A program made the translations under genes and the position numbers. Below the pieces are notes generated by a model, which had not been told where the DNA came from, did no database searches, and saw only the letters and a program-made list of their open reading frames with translations. Positions 25,612 through 34,082 of a stretch of 64,000 nt of DNA are shown piece by piece (the stretch's first letter is position 1; each line of letters begins with the position of its first letter). Location: NCBI RefSeq assembly GCF_000959525.1, contig NZ_CP009831.1, positions 496,001 to 560,000 of the forward strand, read 5' to 3'. Source of the DNA: Burkholderia multivorans ATCC BAA-247 (GTDB taxonomy: Bacteria > Pseudomonadota > Gammaproteobacteria > Burkholderiales > Burkholderiaceae).

Positions 25612-26039
25612 GCGGATTCTCCAGCAGCGGGCGAGGGGAATGCGCGGCGCCGGTCCCGCTGGCGGCCGCCGTCGCGGTGCGAAAAGGTCGAAACGGTCGA
25701 AAAGGTCGGGGATCGCACAATCGGACACGCAGCGTAGTCGGCCAATTTCGGTTGCCATAGCCGGAGTGACAGCGGCGCGACACGTACATTCACCGACGCC
25801 GATAAAGAAAACACCAGGGTCGCGCGCGCGGTGCATCGCGCGCGGCACGTCGGGCGGGGCGCACGCGCATCATGCGGCGCATCTATAAGCGTTATAGAGC
25901 GCGTTGCGTCGACGTCCGAAATTGTCGTTCCTAGACTCGGGCCGGTTTTGACCGATGCCGTTCGCCAGCGACTGCGAACGCGTTTCACACGATGCGTCGC
26001 ATGGCATGCGTGCGCCGCACTTTCTACGGGACGACGAAG
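25612..26039. promoter_or_regulatory. Divergent regulatory region with T-N11-A palindrome and porin -10
   Basis: 428 bp between divergent permease and porin genes. CTATAA-GCG-TTATAG at 25883-25897 is a perfect 15-base palindrome that fits the LysR T-N11-A consensus. TAGACT at 25932-25937, inside a TCCTAGACT block also present at the iacA promoter, is a plausible -10 for the porin, about 100 bases before its start. Nothing else recognised. Confidence 0.45.
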
Positions 26040-27158
26040 ATGACTGATTCGAACGGGCGCGCCGGCAGGCTCGCCGTACTGCTGGCCGCGCTCCTCGCCA
26101 GCGCGGCGCTGCCGGCGGCTGCGCAATCGAGCGTGACGCTGTACGGGCGCATCGACACCGCGATCGAATACGCGAATGCGGGGCCGAACCATGTGACCCG
26201 GATGGGCAGCGGCAATCTGTGGGCGTCGCAGTGGGGATTGAAGGGCGTCGAGGATCTCGGCGGCGGCTACGCCACGATCTTCAAGCTCGAAGACGGCTTC
26301 AACGCCGCCAGCGGCGCGCTGTCGAACCCGAACGCGCTGTTCGGTCGCGAAGCCTGGGTCGGCATCACGGGCCCGTTCGGCGGCGTGCAGTTCGGCGAGC
26401 TCTATACGATCCTGCACACGACGCTCGTCACGTACAGCCTGCCCGGCCTCGGCGCGGGGCTCGCATGGGGCAACGCGACGAACAACTTCGTCGGCCCGGC
26501 GTTTTTGCGCGTGCGCAACTCGCTGCGCTATACGTCGCCGCGCTACGCGGGCTTCATGCTGCGCGCGATGGCCGCACGCGGCGCGAACGGCGCGGCCGGG
26601 CAGCCGTCGACGCTTGGCGATACCTATGGCGCGGGCATCAACTACGTACGCGGCGGCCTGTCGATCGACGTCGACTACATGCAGCAGAAGTTCAGTCCGG
26701 TCGCCGCGTCGACGCTCGGTGCGACGAGTCGCGCCGCGAACGGCAACTACACGCTCGGCGCGATCTCGTACGACTTCCGCGTCGTGAAGATCGCCGCGCT
26801 CTATCTGCGGCATCGCGGCGGGTCGGACGTCGCGGCCGCGATCGATGCGCAGAGCGCGTATCCGCACAGCGACATCGTCGAACTCAGCGCGACGGTGCCG
26901 ATCGGGCGCGCGTCGCTGCTGCTGAGCGCGGGCCATTACCGGAAGGTCGCGGACAGCGACGGCAATGCCGACTCGTACGGCATCCGCCTCGACTATCCGC
27001 TGTCGAAACGTACGGTGCTGTACACGGGCGCGGCGATGGTGCGCAATGGCGCGCATGCGCGCTTCGTCGTGAACGGCGCGGCGGGCGGCGGCGTCGCGGT
27101 CGCCGCAGCGGGCGCGACCGCGAGCTCGCTCGTCGCCGGCATCGTCACGTCGTTCTGA
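26040..27158 (+). CDS. OmpC-family general porin (Gram-negative porin)
   Basis: A 372-residue outer-membrane porin of the betaproteobacterial OpcP/Omp32 type. Signal peptide about 1-27 with cleavage after 'LPAAAQ'; the mature protein begins 'SSVTLYGRIDTAIEYA', the standard start of these 16-strand trimers, then 'SQWGLKGVEDLGGGYATIFKLEDGF' and 'LFGREAWVGITGPFGGVQFGE' that form the first strands and loop. It ends in Phe, the BAM recognition residue. The ATG at 26040 gives a conventional signal peptide; the frame is open 16 codons further upstream. It lies beside aromatic uptake permeases and is probably a substrate-induced diffusion channel. Confidence 0.88.
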   Translation: MTDSNGRAGRLAVLLAALLASAALPAAAQSSVTLYGRIDTAIEYANAGPNHVTRMGSGNLWASQWGLKGVEDLGGGYATIFKLEDGFNAASGALSNPNALFGREAWVGITGPFGGVQFGELYTILHTTLVTYSLPGLGAGLAWGNATNNFVGPAFLRVRNSLRYTSPRYAGFMLRAMAARGANGAAGQPSTLGDTYGAGINYVRGGLSIDVDYMQQKFSPVAASTLGATSRAANGNYTLGAISYDFRVVKIAALYLRHRGGSDVAAAIDAQSAYPHSDIVELSATVPIGRASLLLSAGHYRKVADSDGNADSYGIRLDYPLSKRTVLYTGAAMVRNGAHARFVVNGAAGGGVAVAAAGATASSLVAGIVTSF

Positions 27159-27196
27159 ACGCATGGCGGCGCGCACGGGGGCGCAGTCCCGCGCGC

Positions 27197-28210
27197 TCAC
27201 GCGCACGCGGGCGGCTGTGGCGCGAGCCATGCGTCGAACGGTGCGAGCGTGCCGATGCTGAACAGTTCGAGCAGCAGCGCACGCAGCCAGCGATGACCGG
27301 GATCGGCATCGAAGCGCCGGTGCCAGTACGCATTGACCGCCCATTCGCCGGCGCCGGCGACAGCGTGGAGCGTGCACGGCTGCTGCGCGGCGAACGTGAG
27401 CGCGATCGTCTCCGGCAGGATCAGCGCGTAGTCGCCGCGCTGCAGCAGCGCGGGCACCACCATGAAATCGGGCAGCGCCACGCGCACGCGCGGCATCAGA
27501 CCGTGCCGGTCGAGCAGCTGCATCGATTGCGGATGCGAGGTGACGGCGACGAAGCGCAGCGTGTCGGGTGCATCGCCGTCGAGCACGAAATCGTCGGGCA
27601 GCGCGACGCGCCGCGCGGTGCGACGCGGCATCAGCAGTACGCAGCGTTCGTGCAACAGCGCGGTGCGCTGGAAATGGCTCGACGCGTCGGCGAAGTGACC
27701 GAGCGCGAAATCGATGCGGCCCGATTCGAGCGCGACGTTCAGCTGGCATTCATCGACGTGCAGCGTCTCGATCACCGCGCCCGGCGCGCGGCGCTCGAAT
27801 TCGGCGAGCAGCGTCGGCAGGAAGGCGCTCGCCGCGAAGTCGCTCATGTGCAGCCGGAACACGCGCTGCGTCGTGTCGGGCGCGAAACGGCACCCTTCGT
27901 CGAGCACGTGCTGCAGGATCGCGAGCGCCTGATCGACCGATACGGCGAGCCGCTGGGCGCGCGGCGTCGGTTCGACACCGGTGCCGGTGCGCACGAACAG
28001 CGCGTCGCGGAACATCAGCCGCAGCCGGCCGAGCGCATGGCTCACGGACGGCTGCGTGACGCCGAGCTGCAGCGCCGCGCGGCCGACGTGCCGCTCCGCG
28101 TAGACGGCGCGAAACGTCTTCAGCAGATTCAGATCGAGGTCCTGCACGCGCAATCCGTCGCACGCGTCGGCATCGGTCGGCGGCGGGCGGCCGGGAACGG
28201 AAGGCGTCAT
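27197..28210 (-). CDS. LysR-type regulator
   Basis: A 337-residue LysR regulator with a 25-residue N-terminal extension before 'DLDLNLLKTFRAVYAERHVGRAALQLGVTQPSVSHALGRLRLMFRDALFVRT'. The HTH is of the NodD/PcaQ-like branch. The effector domain is at about 115-320. Its ATG overlaps the stop of the AraC gene as ATGA (28207-28210), so two regulators of different families are translationally coupled, an unusual arrangement that suggests joint control of the adjacent dehydrogenase pair or the porin. The C-terminus is longer than usual ('TLAPFDAWLAPQPPACA'). Confidence 0.83.
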   Translation of the reverse strand: MTPSVPGRPPPTDADACDGLRVQDLDLNLLKTFRAVYAERHVGRAALQLGVTQPSVSHALGRLRLMFRDALFVRTGTGVEPTPRAQRLAVSVDQALAILQHVLDEGCRFAPDTTQRVFRLHMSDFAASAFLPTLLAEFERRAPGAVIETLHVDECQLNVALESGRIDFALGHFADASSHFQRTALLHERCVLLMPRRTARRVALPDDFVLDGDAPDTLRFVAVTSHPQSMQLLDRHGLMPRVRVALPDFMVVPALLQRGDYALILPETIALTFAAQQPCTLHAVAGAGEWAVNAYWHRRFDADPGHRWLRALLLELFSIGTLAPFDAWLAPQPPACA

Positions 28211-29181
28211 CGCGGTTGCCTCGCAGTGACGGAAGGCGGATGGCCGTAACGCCGCGCATACGCCTTCGCGAAATGACCGAAACCGTGAATGCCGTGCGCG
28301 AGCAGCACGTCGGTCACGCTGCGCGCGTCGCCGCGTTGCAGCGCCGCGTGCACGGCGGCGAGCCGGCGTTCGCGTACGTACGCGGCCGGCGTGGTGTTCA
28401 GGAAGGTGCGAAACGCGTGCTGCAGCGTGCGCGGCGCGACGCCCGCGACGCGCGCCAGGGCGGCGAGCGCGAGCGGCTCGCCGAGATGCGCATCGACGTG
28501 CGCGCATGCGCGGCGCACCGGCGCGGGCAGCGGAGGCGTGCCGCGCACGAGCGCGTCGCTGTACGAATGCGGCAGATGCGTGAGCAGCAGCGACATCAGC
28601 CACGCGCTGAGATCCGCGCGGAACGTCGCCGCGGCCGCGCCGAGTGCGGGCTGCGTACCGAGCCGGCACAGATAGTCGAAGGTCGGTAGCACGAGCGCGG
28701 CGCCGGCGCGGTGGCGGCCCGCATCGACTTCGAACTGGAGCGGCCGCGCGAGCGTCGTGCCGAGCATGTCCTGCAGCTTGCGTTCGAGCGCGCGGCGTTC
28801 GAGCCGCAGCACGAGGTTGCGGCAATCGCGGCTCGTGCGCAGCCGGCTCGCGCGCGCCGGCGACGACACGGTCAGTTCGCCGGGCCCCGCGTGCACGATC
28901 GCTTGTCCCGCCTGCAGTTCGCACCTGCCCGACAACGTCAGCCGGAACAGGAAGTGGTCGGCATCGTCGCCGAAGTCGATACGCGTCTCGCGGCCGTAGC
29001 AGAGCTCGAGCAGCGCGCCATGGTGCAGCGGCACCTCGTACAGCTCCGCGTGAAATGGATCGCGGCCCTGTGCGGCCATCCGGTGCGGGCCGAGCCGGTG
29101 CGCGACCGCGCGTTCGACTTCGTCGGGTGCATGCAGCGTGCCGAGCCGGTTCGGTGCGTGTCGGGAAAGGGCGATGTCCAT
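28207..29181 (-). CDS. AraC/XylS-family regulator
   Basis: A 324-residue regulator with an N-terminal cupin-like AraC_binding_2 domain (residues about 30-180, 'FHAELYEVPLHHGALLELCYG') and a C-terminal double HTH (about 225-320) seen as 'PLALAALARVAGVAPRTLQHAFRTFLNTTPAAYVRERRL' and 'HGIHGFGHFAKAYARRYGHPPS'. This layout is that of activators such as XylS/BenR. It is divergent from the opine-dehydrogenase-like gene at 29334 and a 20-bp-spaced direct repeat lies in the gap. Inferred to activate that gene pair. Start at 29181 gives a standard length. Confidence 0.83.
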   Translation of the reverse strand: MDIALSRHAPNRLGTLHAPDEVERAVAHRLGPHRMAAQGRDPFHAELYEVPLHHGALLELCYGRETRIDFGDDADHFLFRLTLSGRCELQAGQAIVHAGPGELTVSSPARASRLRTSRDCRNLVLRLERRALERKLQDMLGTTLARPLQFEVDAGRHRAGAALVLPTFDYLCRLGTQPALGAAAATFRADLSAWLMSLLLTHLPHSYSDALVRGTPPLPAPVRRACAHVDAHLGEPLALAALARVAGVAPRTLQHAFRTFLNTTPAAYVRERRLAAVHAALQRGDARSVTDVLLAHGIHGFGHFAKAYARRYGHPPSVTARQPR

Positions 29182-29240
29182 ACGCGGGCCTCGTGTCGGG
29201 TAGGGCTGCGCAGCGGCCGGCTGCACACGTACGCGATTGC

Positions 29241-29268
29241 GTTGCGCGATCGGGCGCGCCGTTGCGCG
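29241..29268. promoter_or_regulatory. Candidate AraC half-sites (direct repeat)
   Basis: GTTGCGCG occurs at 29241-29248 and again at 29261-29268, exactly 20 bases apart in the same orientation, 65-95 bases before the start codon of the gene divergent from the AraC regulator. AraC/XylS proteins bind paired direct half-sites about 20-21 bases apart. Confidence 0.35.
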
Positions 29269-29333
29269 TTTTGAAGCGACGCGGCACGGGCGGCCGCGTA
29301 GTCTCGGAACCACTCATTCACCGGGAGACGACG

Positions 29334-30440
29334 ATGAAGGTTTGTGTACTGGGCGGCGGCCACGGGTGCCATGCGGCCGCGATCGATTTGTTCGAGAAGG
29401 GGCACGATGTCGCGTGGTGGCGGCGCGATCGCGCGCCGCACGCGCGACTGCGCGCGCTCGGCGCGCTGACGGTGACGGACGCGCGCGGCACGCGCACCGT
29501 GCCGGTCGACGACGCGCGCGGCGCGATTCGCGCAACCGACGATCTCGGCGCCGCGCTGCGCGGCGCACAGCTCGTCGTCGTGCCGTTGCCCGCGACATCG
29601 CACGACGCGCTGGCCGCCGACGTCGCGCCGCTGCTCGAGGACGGCCAGGTCGTGTTCCTGCCGCCCGGCACGTTCGGCAGCTTCGTCTTCGCGCGTGCGG
29701 CGGCGCGCGCGGGCAACCGTGCACGCTTCGCCTTCGCGGAGACGGGCACGCTGCCGTATCTGGTGCGCAAGCATGGCGACGGCAACGTCGTGATCAGCGC
29801 GTATGCGACGCGCCTGCCGACGGGCGTGTTTCCCGCGCGCGAGGCAAGCTGGGCGTTCGACGTGCTGCGCGCCGGCTATCCGTCGGTCGAGCCGCTCGAC
29901 GACGCGCTGTCCGGCGCGCTCATGAATGCCGGGCCGGTGATCCATCCGCCGCTGATCCTGATGAACGCGGGGCCGCTCGAACACTTCGACGCATGGGACA
30001 TCCACAACGAAGGCACGCAGCCGTCGATCCGCGCGGTGACGAACGCGCTCGACGCGGAGCGAATCGCGGTGCGCGAGGCGCTCGGCTATCGCGCGCCGCA
30101 CTTTCCGCTCGCGGATCACTACGCGGCCGACGGCGACGAATGGATGTACGGACGCGGCGCGCACGGCAAGCTGACCGACAGCGGCGACTGGCGCGAGAAG
30201 ATCGATCTGCGCGCGCATCGCTACATGCTCGAGGACACGCGGCTCGGCCTGTCCTTCCTCGTGTCGTGCGGACGCTGGGCCGGCGTGCCGACGCCCGTCG
30301 CACAGGGGCTGCTCGCGATCGCGGGCGCCGTGGCCGCGCGCGACCTGTATGCGGAGGGCCGCACGCTGGAGCGGCTCGGGCTCGCGGCGCTGTCGCGCGA
30401 CGCGATGCGCACGCTGCTCGAGACGGGAGACGCCGCATGA
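29334..30440 (+). CDS. NAD/NADP octopine/nopaline dehydrogenase family protein
   Basis: A 368-residue dehydrogenase. The N-terminal Rossmann fold begins 'MKVCVLGGGHGCHAAAIDLFEKGHDVAWW', and the C-terminal helical domain carries 'GALMNAGPVIHPPLILMNAG' with the catalytic-region histidine typical of opine dehydrogenases. The family reduces or oxidises N-(carboxyalkyl) amino acids (opines) or related 2-hydroxy/2-amino acids. GGGAG is 6-7 bases before the ATG. Its stop overlaps the next start as ATGA, coupling it to a 3-hydroxyacyl-CoA-dehydrogenase-type enzyme. Substrate unknown; an opine-like or betaine-like compound is possible given the neighbouring amine/opine operon. Confidence 0.8.
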   Translation: MKVCVLGGGHGCHAAAIDLFEKGHDVAWWRRDRAPHARLRALGALTVTDARGTRTVPVDDARGAIRATDDLGAALRGAQLVVVPLPATSHDALAADVAPLLEDGQVVFLPPGTFGSFVFARAAARAGNRARFAFAETGTLPYLVRKHGDGNVVISAYATRLPTGVFPAREASWAFDVLRAGYPSVEPLDDALSGALMNAGPVIHPPLILMNAGPLEHFDAWDIHNEGTQPSIRAVTNALDAERIAVREALGYRAPHFPLADHYAADGDEWMYGRGAHGKLTDSGDWREKIDLRAHRYMLEDTRLGLSFLVSCGRWAGVPTPVAQGLLAIAGAVAARDLYAEGRTLERLGLAALSRDAMRTLLETGDAA

Positions 30441-31453
30441 TGCCGGCCGCCGAACTGACGCGCGTGCATGTGCTCGGTGCGGGCCGCATGGGGCAGGGCA
30501 TCGCGCTCGCCTTCGCGTTCGCGGGGCTCGAGGTGACGCTGATCGACTTCAAGGCGCGCGATGCGGCGGGCCGGCTTGCATTCGACCGGCGTACGCGCGA
30601 CGAACTCGCACGGCCGCTGCACGCGCAGGTCGCGCTCGGCCGCATCGATGCCGCGCAGGCCGACGCCGCGCTCGCGCGGATCGCGCACGTCGCGCGCGAC
30701 GGCGCGGCCGACGCGATCCGCGATGCGCAGGTCGTGTTCGAGGCGCTGCCCGAAGTGCTCGATGCGAAGGCCGACGCGTTGCGCTGGCTCGAAGCGCATG
30801 TCGATGCCGATGCGACGATTGCGTCGACGACGTCGACGTTCGTCGTCACCGAACTGCAGCGCGACGTCGCGTGGCCGGCGCGTGTGCTGAACGCGCACTG
30901 GCTGAACCCGGCGCTGCTGATGCCGCTCGTCGAGATCAGTCGCAGCGACGCGACCGCGCAGCACGTGGTCGACGAACTCGCCGCGCTGCTGGTGCGGATC
31001 GGCAAGAAGCCGGTGATCTGCGGGCCGGCGCCCGGCTATATCGTGCCGCGCATCCAGGCGCTCGCGATGAACGAAGCCGCGCGGATGGTCGAGGAAGGCG
31101 TGGCGAGCGCGGCGGACATCGATACCGCGATCCGCACCGGCTTCGGCCCGCGCTTCGCGGTGCTCGGCCTGCTCGAGTTCATCGATTGGGGCGGCTGCGA
31201 CATCCTCTATTACGCGTCGACGTATCTGGCGGGCGAGATCGGGCCGCGCTTCGCTCCGGCCGACGGCGTCGTGCGCAACATGAACGCCGGCCGCGACGGC
31301 GTGCGCACGGGTGCCGGGTTTCACGACTATGCGGACGTCGACGTCGCCGCCTACATGCGGCAGCGGCTCGGCGAGTTCGCGCGGCTGCTCGAGCATCTCG
31401 GGCTGGCACCGACGTTCGACGGCGCGCGCCGTCGCGAGGATGCGAGCGCATGA
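30437..31453 (+). CDS. 3-hydroxyacyl-CoA dehydrogenase family protein
   Basis: A 338-residue protein with N-terminal NAD-binding 'VHVLGAGRMGQGIALAFAFAGLEVTLID', then 'VFEALPEVLDAKADALRWLE', 'STTSTFVVTELQ' and 'NAHWLNPALLMPLVEIS', followed by the helical C-terminal domain at about 200-320 ('CGPAPGYIVPRIQALAMNEAARMVEEGVAS'). The catalytic His-Glu pair of the family is consistent with 'AHWLNP' and 'EISRS'. Single-domain members act on 3-hydroxybutyryl-CoA, L-gulonate or carnitine rather than long chains. Coupled by ATGA to the opine-dehydrogenase-like gene, so the two probably work on consecutive intermediates. Confidence 0.8.
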   Translation: MMPAAELTRVHVLGAGRMGQGIALAFAFAGLEVTLIDFKARDAAGRLAFDRRTRDELARPLHAQVALGRIDAAQADAALARIAHVARDGAADAIRDAQVVFEALPEVLDAKADALRWLEAHVDADATIASTTSTFVVTELQRDVAWPARVLNAHWLNPALLMPLVEISRSDATAQHVVDELAALLVRIGKKPVICGPAPGYIVPRIQALAMNEAARMVEEGVASAADIDTAIRTGFGPRFAVLGLLEFIDWGGCDILYYASTYLAGEIGPRFAPADGVVRNMNAGRDGVRTGAGFHDYADVDVAAYMRQRLGEFARLLEHLGLAPTFDGARRREDASA

Positions 31454-31458
31454 GCGGC

Positions 31459-31481
31459 CCGCCGCGCGGTCGACGCGGCGG
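31459..31481. terminator. GC-rich hairpin between convergent genes
   Basis: CCGCCGCG (31459-31466) and CGCGGCGG (31474-31481) form a perfect 8-bp stem with a 7-base loop, directly after the stop at 31453 and 38 bases before the convergent MHS permease stop. No U-tract, so only a candidate bidirectional terminator. Confidence 0.35.
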
Positions 31482-31518
31482 ATACGACCGCCGCCGCGCA
31501 CGACCGGCGGCCGCGCGG

Positions 31519-32856
31519 TCACGCGTCGCCGCCGCGCGCGTCGGCCGCCCGCACGACGTGCGTCTCGCGCATCGCGCACAGCGTCGCGACGGTCACGAGC
31601 CCGAGCGCGACGAGAAACAGCGAGACGGGCCAGGACGCCTGATAGCGCTGCAGCAAGGCGGTTGCGATCAGCGGCGACATCCCGCCCGCGAAGATCGACG
31701 CGACTTCATGACCGAGCGCGACGCCCGAGTAGCGCACTTCGGTACTGAACAGCTCGCCGACGAGCGCCGGCAGCGTGCCGATCATCGCGCCGTGGCTGAC
31801 GGCCGTGCACACCGTCAGCGCGAGCCAGACGAGCGGCGTCACGCGCGTGTCGAGCAGCCAGAAGAACGGAAATGCGCAGGCGACCAGGCCGAGCGCGCCG
31901 ATCAGGTAGACGGGCTTGCGGCCGATCCGGTCGGACAGCCGGCCCCACGCGAGCATCGCGCCCATCTCGACGATCATCGCGATCATCACGCCGGTCAGCA
32001 TCACGCCGTTCGGGATGCCGACGTATTTGCCGTAGACGAGCGAGAACGCGAGGAAAATGTACGCGCCGCCGTTCTCGGCCACGCGCAGGCCCATCGCGAG
32101 CAGGATTTCCTTCGGATGACGGCGGATGCACTCGACGATCGGCAGATGCGTATGCGCGCCGCGCTTGCCGGCCTGCTCGTAGTCGCGGCTTTCCGGCAGG
32201 TGGCGGCGAATGTAGATGCCGATCGCGAAGATCACGATGCTCGCGAGGAACGGCAGCCGCCAGCCCCACGTCATGAACATGTCGCTCGGCAGCGTCTGCG
32301 CGGCGAGAAACGCGGCGGACGACAGCACGAATCCGCCGCCGACGCCGAGCTGGCTCCATGCCGCGTAGTAGCCGCGCTGCTCGGGCGGCGCGTTCTCGCT
32401 GATGATCAGCACGCCGCCGCCCCATTCGCCGCCGGACGCGATGCCTTGCAGCAGGCGCAGCACGACGAGCGCGGCCGGCGCCCAGATGCCGGCCTGCGCG
32501 TAGGTCGGCAGCAGCCCGATCGCGAACGTCGACGCGCCCATGATCAGCAGCGTCCAGACCAGCGACGCCTTGCGGCCGTAGCGGTCGCCGACATGGCCGA
32601 ACACGATGCCGCCGAGCGGCCGCGCGACGAAGCCGAGCGCGAACGCCGCAAATGCGGCGAGGCTGCCGGCGAGCGGCGACGCGCCGGGCGGAAAGAACAC
32701 GTGGCCGAACACGAGCGCCGCGGCCGTGCCGTACACGAAAAAGTCGTACCACTCCATCGCGTTGCCGGCGACGGAGGCGATGACGATCCGGCGAAGCTGC
32801 CGGTCGGCGAGCGGCCGGGCGGCGCTCGGGGACTGCACGGTGTCGGTTGAATACAT
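31519..32856 (-). CDS. MHS-family MFS transporter
   Basis: A 445-residue metabolite:H+ symporter relative. 'GNAMEWYDFFVYGTAAALVFGHVFFP', 'FVARPLGGIVFGHVGDRYGRK' and 'RLLQGIASGGEWGGGVLIISENAP' are the MHS signatures. The start at 32856 was chosen at the Met before the first cytoplasmic segment; an upstream in-frame ATG at 32910 lies within the region behind the operon terminator. It is downstream of, and separated by a strong terminator from, the ABC/dehydrogenase operon, so it has its own promoter. Substrate unknown; a small carboxylate or betaine is typical. Confidence 0.83.
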   Translation of the reverse strand: MYSTDTVQSPSAARPLADRQLRRIVIASVAGNAMEWYDFFVYGTAAALVFGHVFFPPGASPLAGSLAAFAAFALGFVARPLGGIVFGHVGDRYGRKASLVWTLLIMGASTFAIGLLPTYAQAGIWAPAALVVLRLLQGIASGGEWGGGVLIISENAPPEQRGYYAAWSQLGVGGGFVLSSAAFLAAQTLPSDMFMTWGWRLPFLASIVIFAIGIYIRRHLPESRDYEQAGKRGAHTHLPIVECIRRHPKEILLAMGLRVAENGGAYIFLAFSLVYGKYVGIPNGVMLTGVMIAMIVEMGAMLAWGRLSDRIGRKPVYLIGALGLVACAFPFFWLLDTRVTPLVWLALTVCTAVSHGAMIGTLPALVGELFSTEVRYSGVALGHEVASIFAGGMSPLIATALLQRYQASWPVSLFLVALGLVTVATLCAMRETHVVRAADARGGDA

Positions 32857-32952
32857 GGCGGACTCGGGTGGGGAACGCGAACGCGTGCCGTCTCGGAACC
32901 GGTGCGGCACTCGCGACGAGTGTTGTCGGCGCTGCCGCTCCGGTCAAATCCG

Positions 32953-32978
32953 CAAAAAAAGGGGAGTGTCATCACTCC
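32953..32978 (-). terminator. Rho-independent terminator of the ABC/dehydrogenase operon
   Basis: On the minus strand GGAGTG and CACTCC (plus 32963-32968 and 32973-32978) form a 6-bp stem with a 4-base loop, extended by further G:C pairs and followed by CC and seven T residues (plus 32954-32960 are A). It stands about 50 bases after the stop of the binding-protein gene. Confidence 0.85.
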
Positions 32979-33029
32979 GGCAAATGATGGTCGCGCCGCA
33001 CGCGGCCGGGCCCGCACGCGGCGTGTCGG

Positions 33030-34082
33030 TCACCGCTCGATCTGCCGGTTCCAGCGCGTATCCCACTGCGCGCGGTGCGCGTTGATCGCGGTCCAGTCGA
33101 CCACCGTCACCTTGCGCACCAGATCGTCGATGTTGCCGAGGCTCTGCTGCATCGCGGCCGGCATCTTCGCGATCCGGTTGGTCGGAATCTGCTTGCCGGC
33201 CTCGGCCGCCTTCGTCTGCGCGGGCGCGGACAGCAGGAACTGCGCGAGCTTCTGCGCGAGCTGCGGGTCCGGATTGTTGGCGACGACGCAGAGGTCGACG
33301 AGCAGCAGCACCGGCCCTTCCTTCGGGTTCGCGTACGCGACCGGAATGCCCTTGTCCTGCAGATCGCCGACGCCGGTCGGCGTGAGCGGGAACAGGCCGG
33401 CTTCGCCGGTCTGCACCATCTCGGAGATCTTTGCGGAATTCGGGATGTATTCGACGACGTTCGGGCCGACCGTGCTCGCCCACTTGCTGAAGCCCGGCTC
33501 GACGTTCTGTTCGCTGCCGCCGAGCAGCCGGTTGATCGCGAGGAAGCCGTGCAGCCCGAACGTGCTGCTCGACGCCGACTGGAACACGACCTTGCCCTTG
33601 TACTTCGGGTTCGCGAAATCCATCCACGAGGTCGGCGGCGCCCAGCCCTTCTCCGCGAACAGTTTCTTGTTGTAGGCGATGCCCGTCATCCCGAGCTGCA
33701 CGCCCGCGCCGACGTCGTCCTTCATGCGCGCGAACGGGTAGAGCTCCTTCAGCACCGGCGAATCGTCGAGCTTCTGGCACACGCCGAGGCTGACCGCGCG
33801 CGCCATCACGCCGTCGTCGAGGAACGCGACGTGGATCTGCGGCTTGCTGCGGTTGGCGAGCAGCTTCGCGAGCACGTCCGACGACGTGCCGGGCACGACG
33901 ACGACCTTCACGTTGTTGGCCTTCTCGAAGTCGGGCAGCACCTGGCTCGTGTACGCCTTTTCCATCGGGCCGCCGTTCATGCCGACGTAGATCGTTTTGG
34001 TTTGCGCGAACGCGGGCGCGGAGGCGGCCGCGGCCGAGATGCAGAGCGCGGCGGCCGCCGCGATCGTTCCGGTCAGTTTCAT
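33030..34082 (-). CDS. ABC transporter periplasmic substrate-binding protein (PotD/Fbp-like)
   Basis: A 350-residue binding protein with a signal peptide of about 26 residues ending 'SAPAFA', mature start 'QTKTIYVGMNGGPMEKAYTSQVLPDFEKANN'. The two-lobed type II fold matches binding proteins for spermidine/putrescine, iron or opines; 'YNKKLFAEKGWAPPTSWMDFANP' is a familiar hinge segment. Its ATG overlaps the upstream stop as ATGA. It is the last gene of a seven-gene minus-strand operon with PotABC-like transporter genes at the other end. The ligand is probably the substrate of the dehydrogenase encoded between them; its nature is not visible. Confidence 0.83.
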   Translation of the reverse strand: MKLTGTIAAAAALCISAAAASAPAFAQTKTIYVGMNGGPMEKAYTSQVLPDFEKANNVKVVVVPGTSSDVLAKLLANRSKPQIHVAFLDDGVMARAVSLGVCQKLDDSPVLKELYPFARMKDDVGAGVQLGMTGIAYNKKLFAEKGWAPPTSWMDFANPKYKGKVVFQSASSSTFGLHGFLAINRLLGGSEQNVEPGFSKWASTVGPNVVEYIPNSAKISEMVQTGEAGLFPLTPTGVGDLQDKGIPVAYANPKEGPVLLLVDLCVVANNPDPQLAQKLAQFLLSAPAQTKAAEAGKQIPTNRIAKMPAAMQQSLGNIDDLVRKVTVVDWTAINAHRAQWDTRWNRQIER

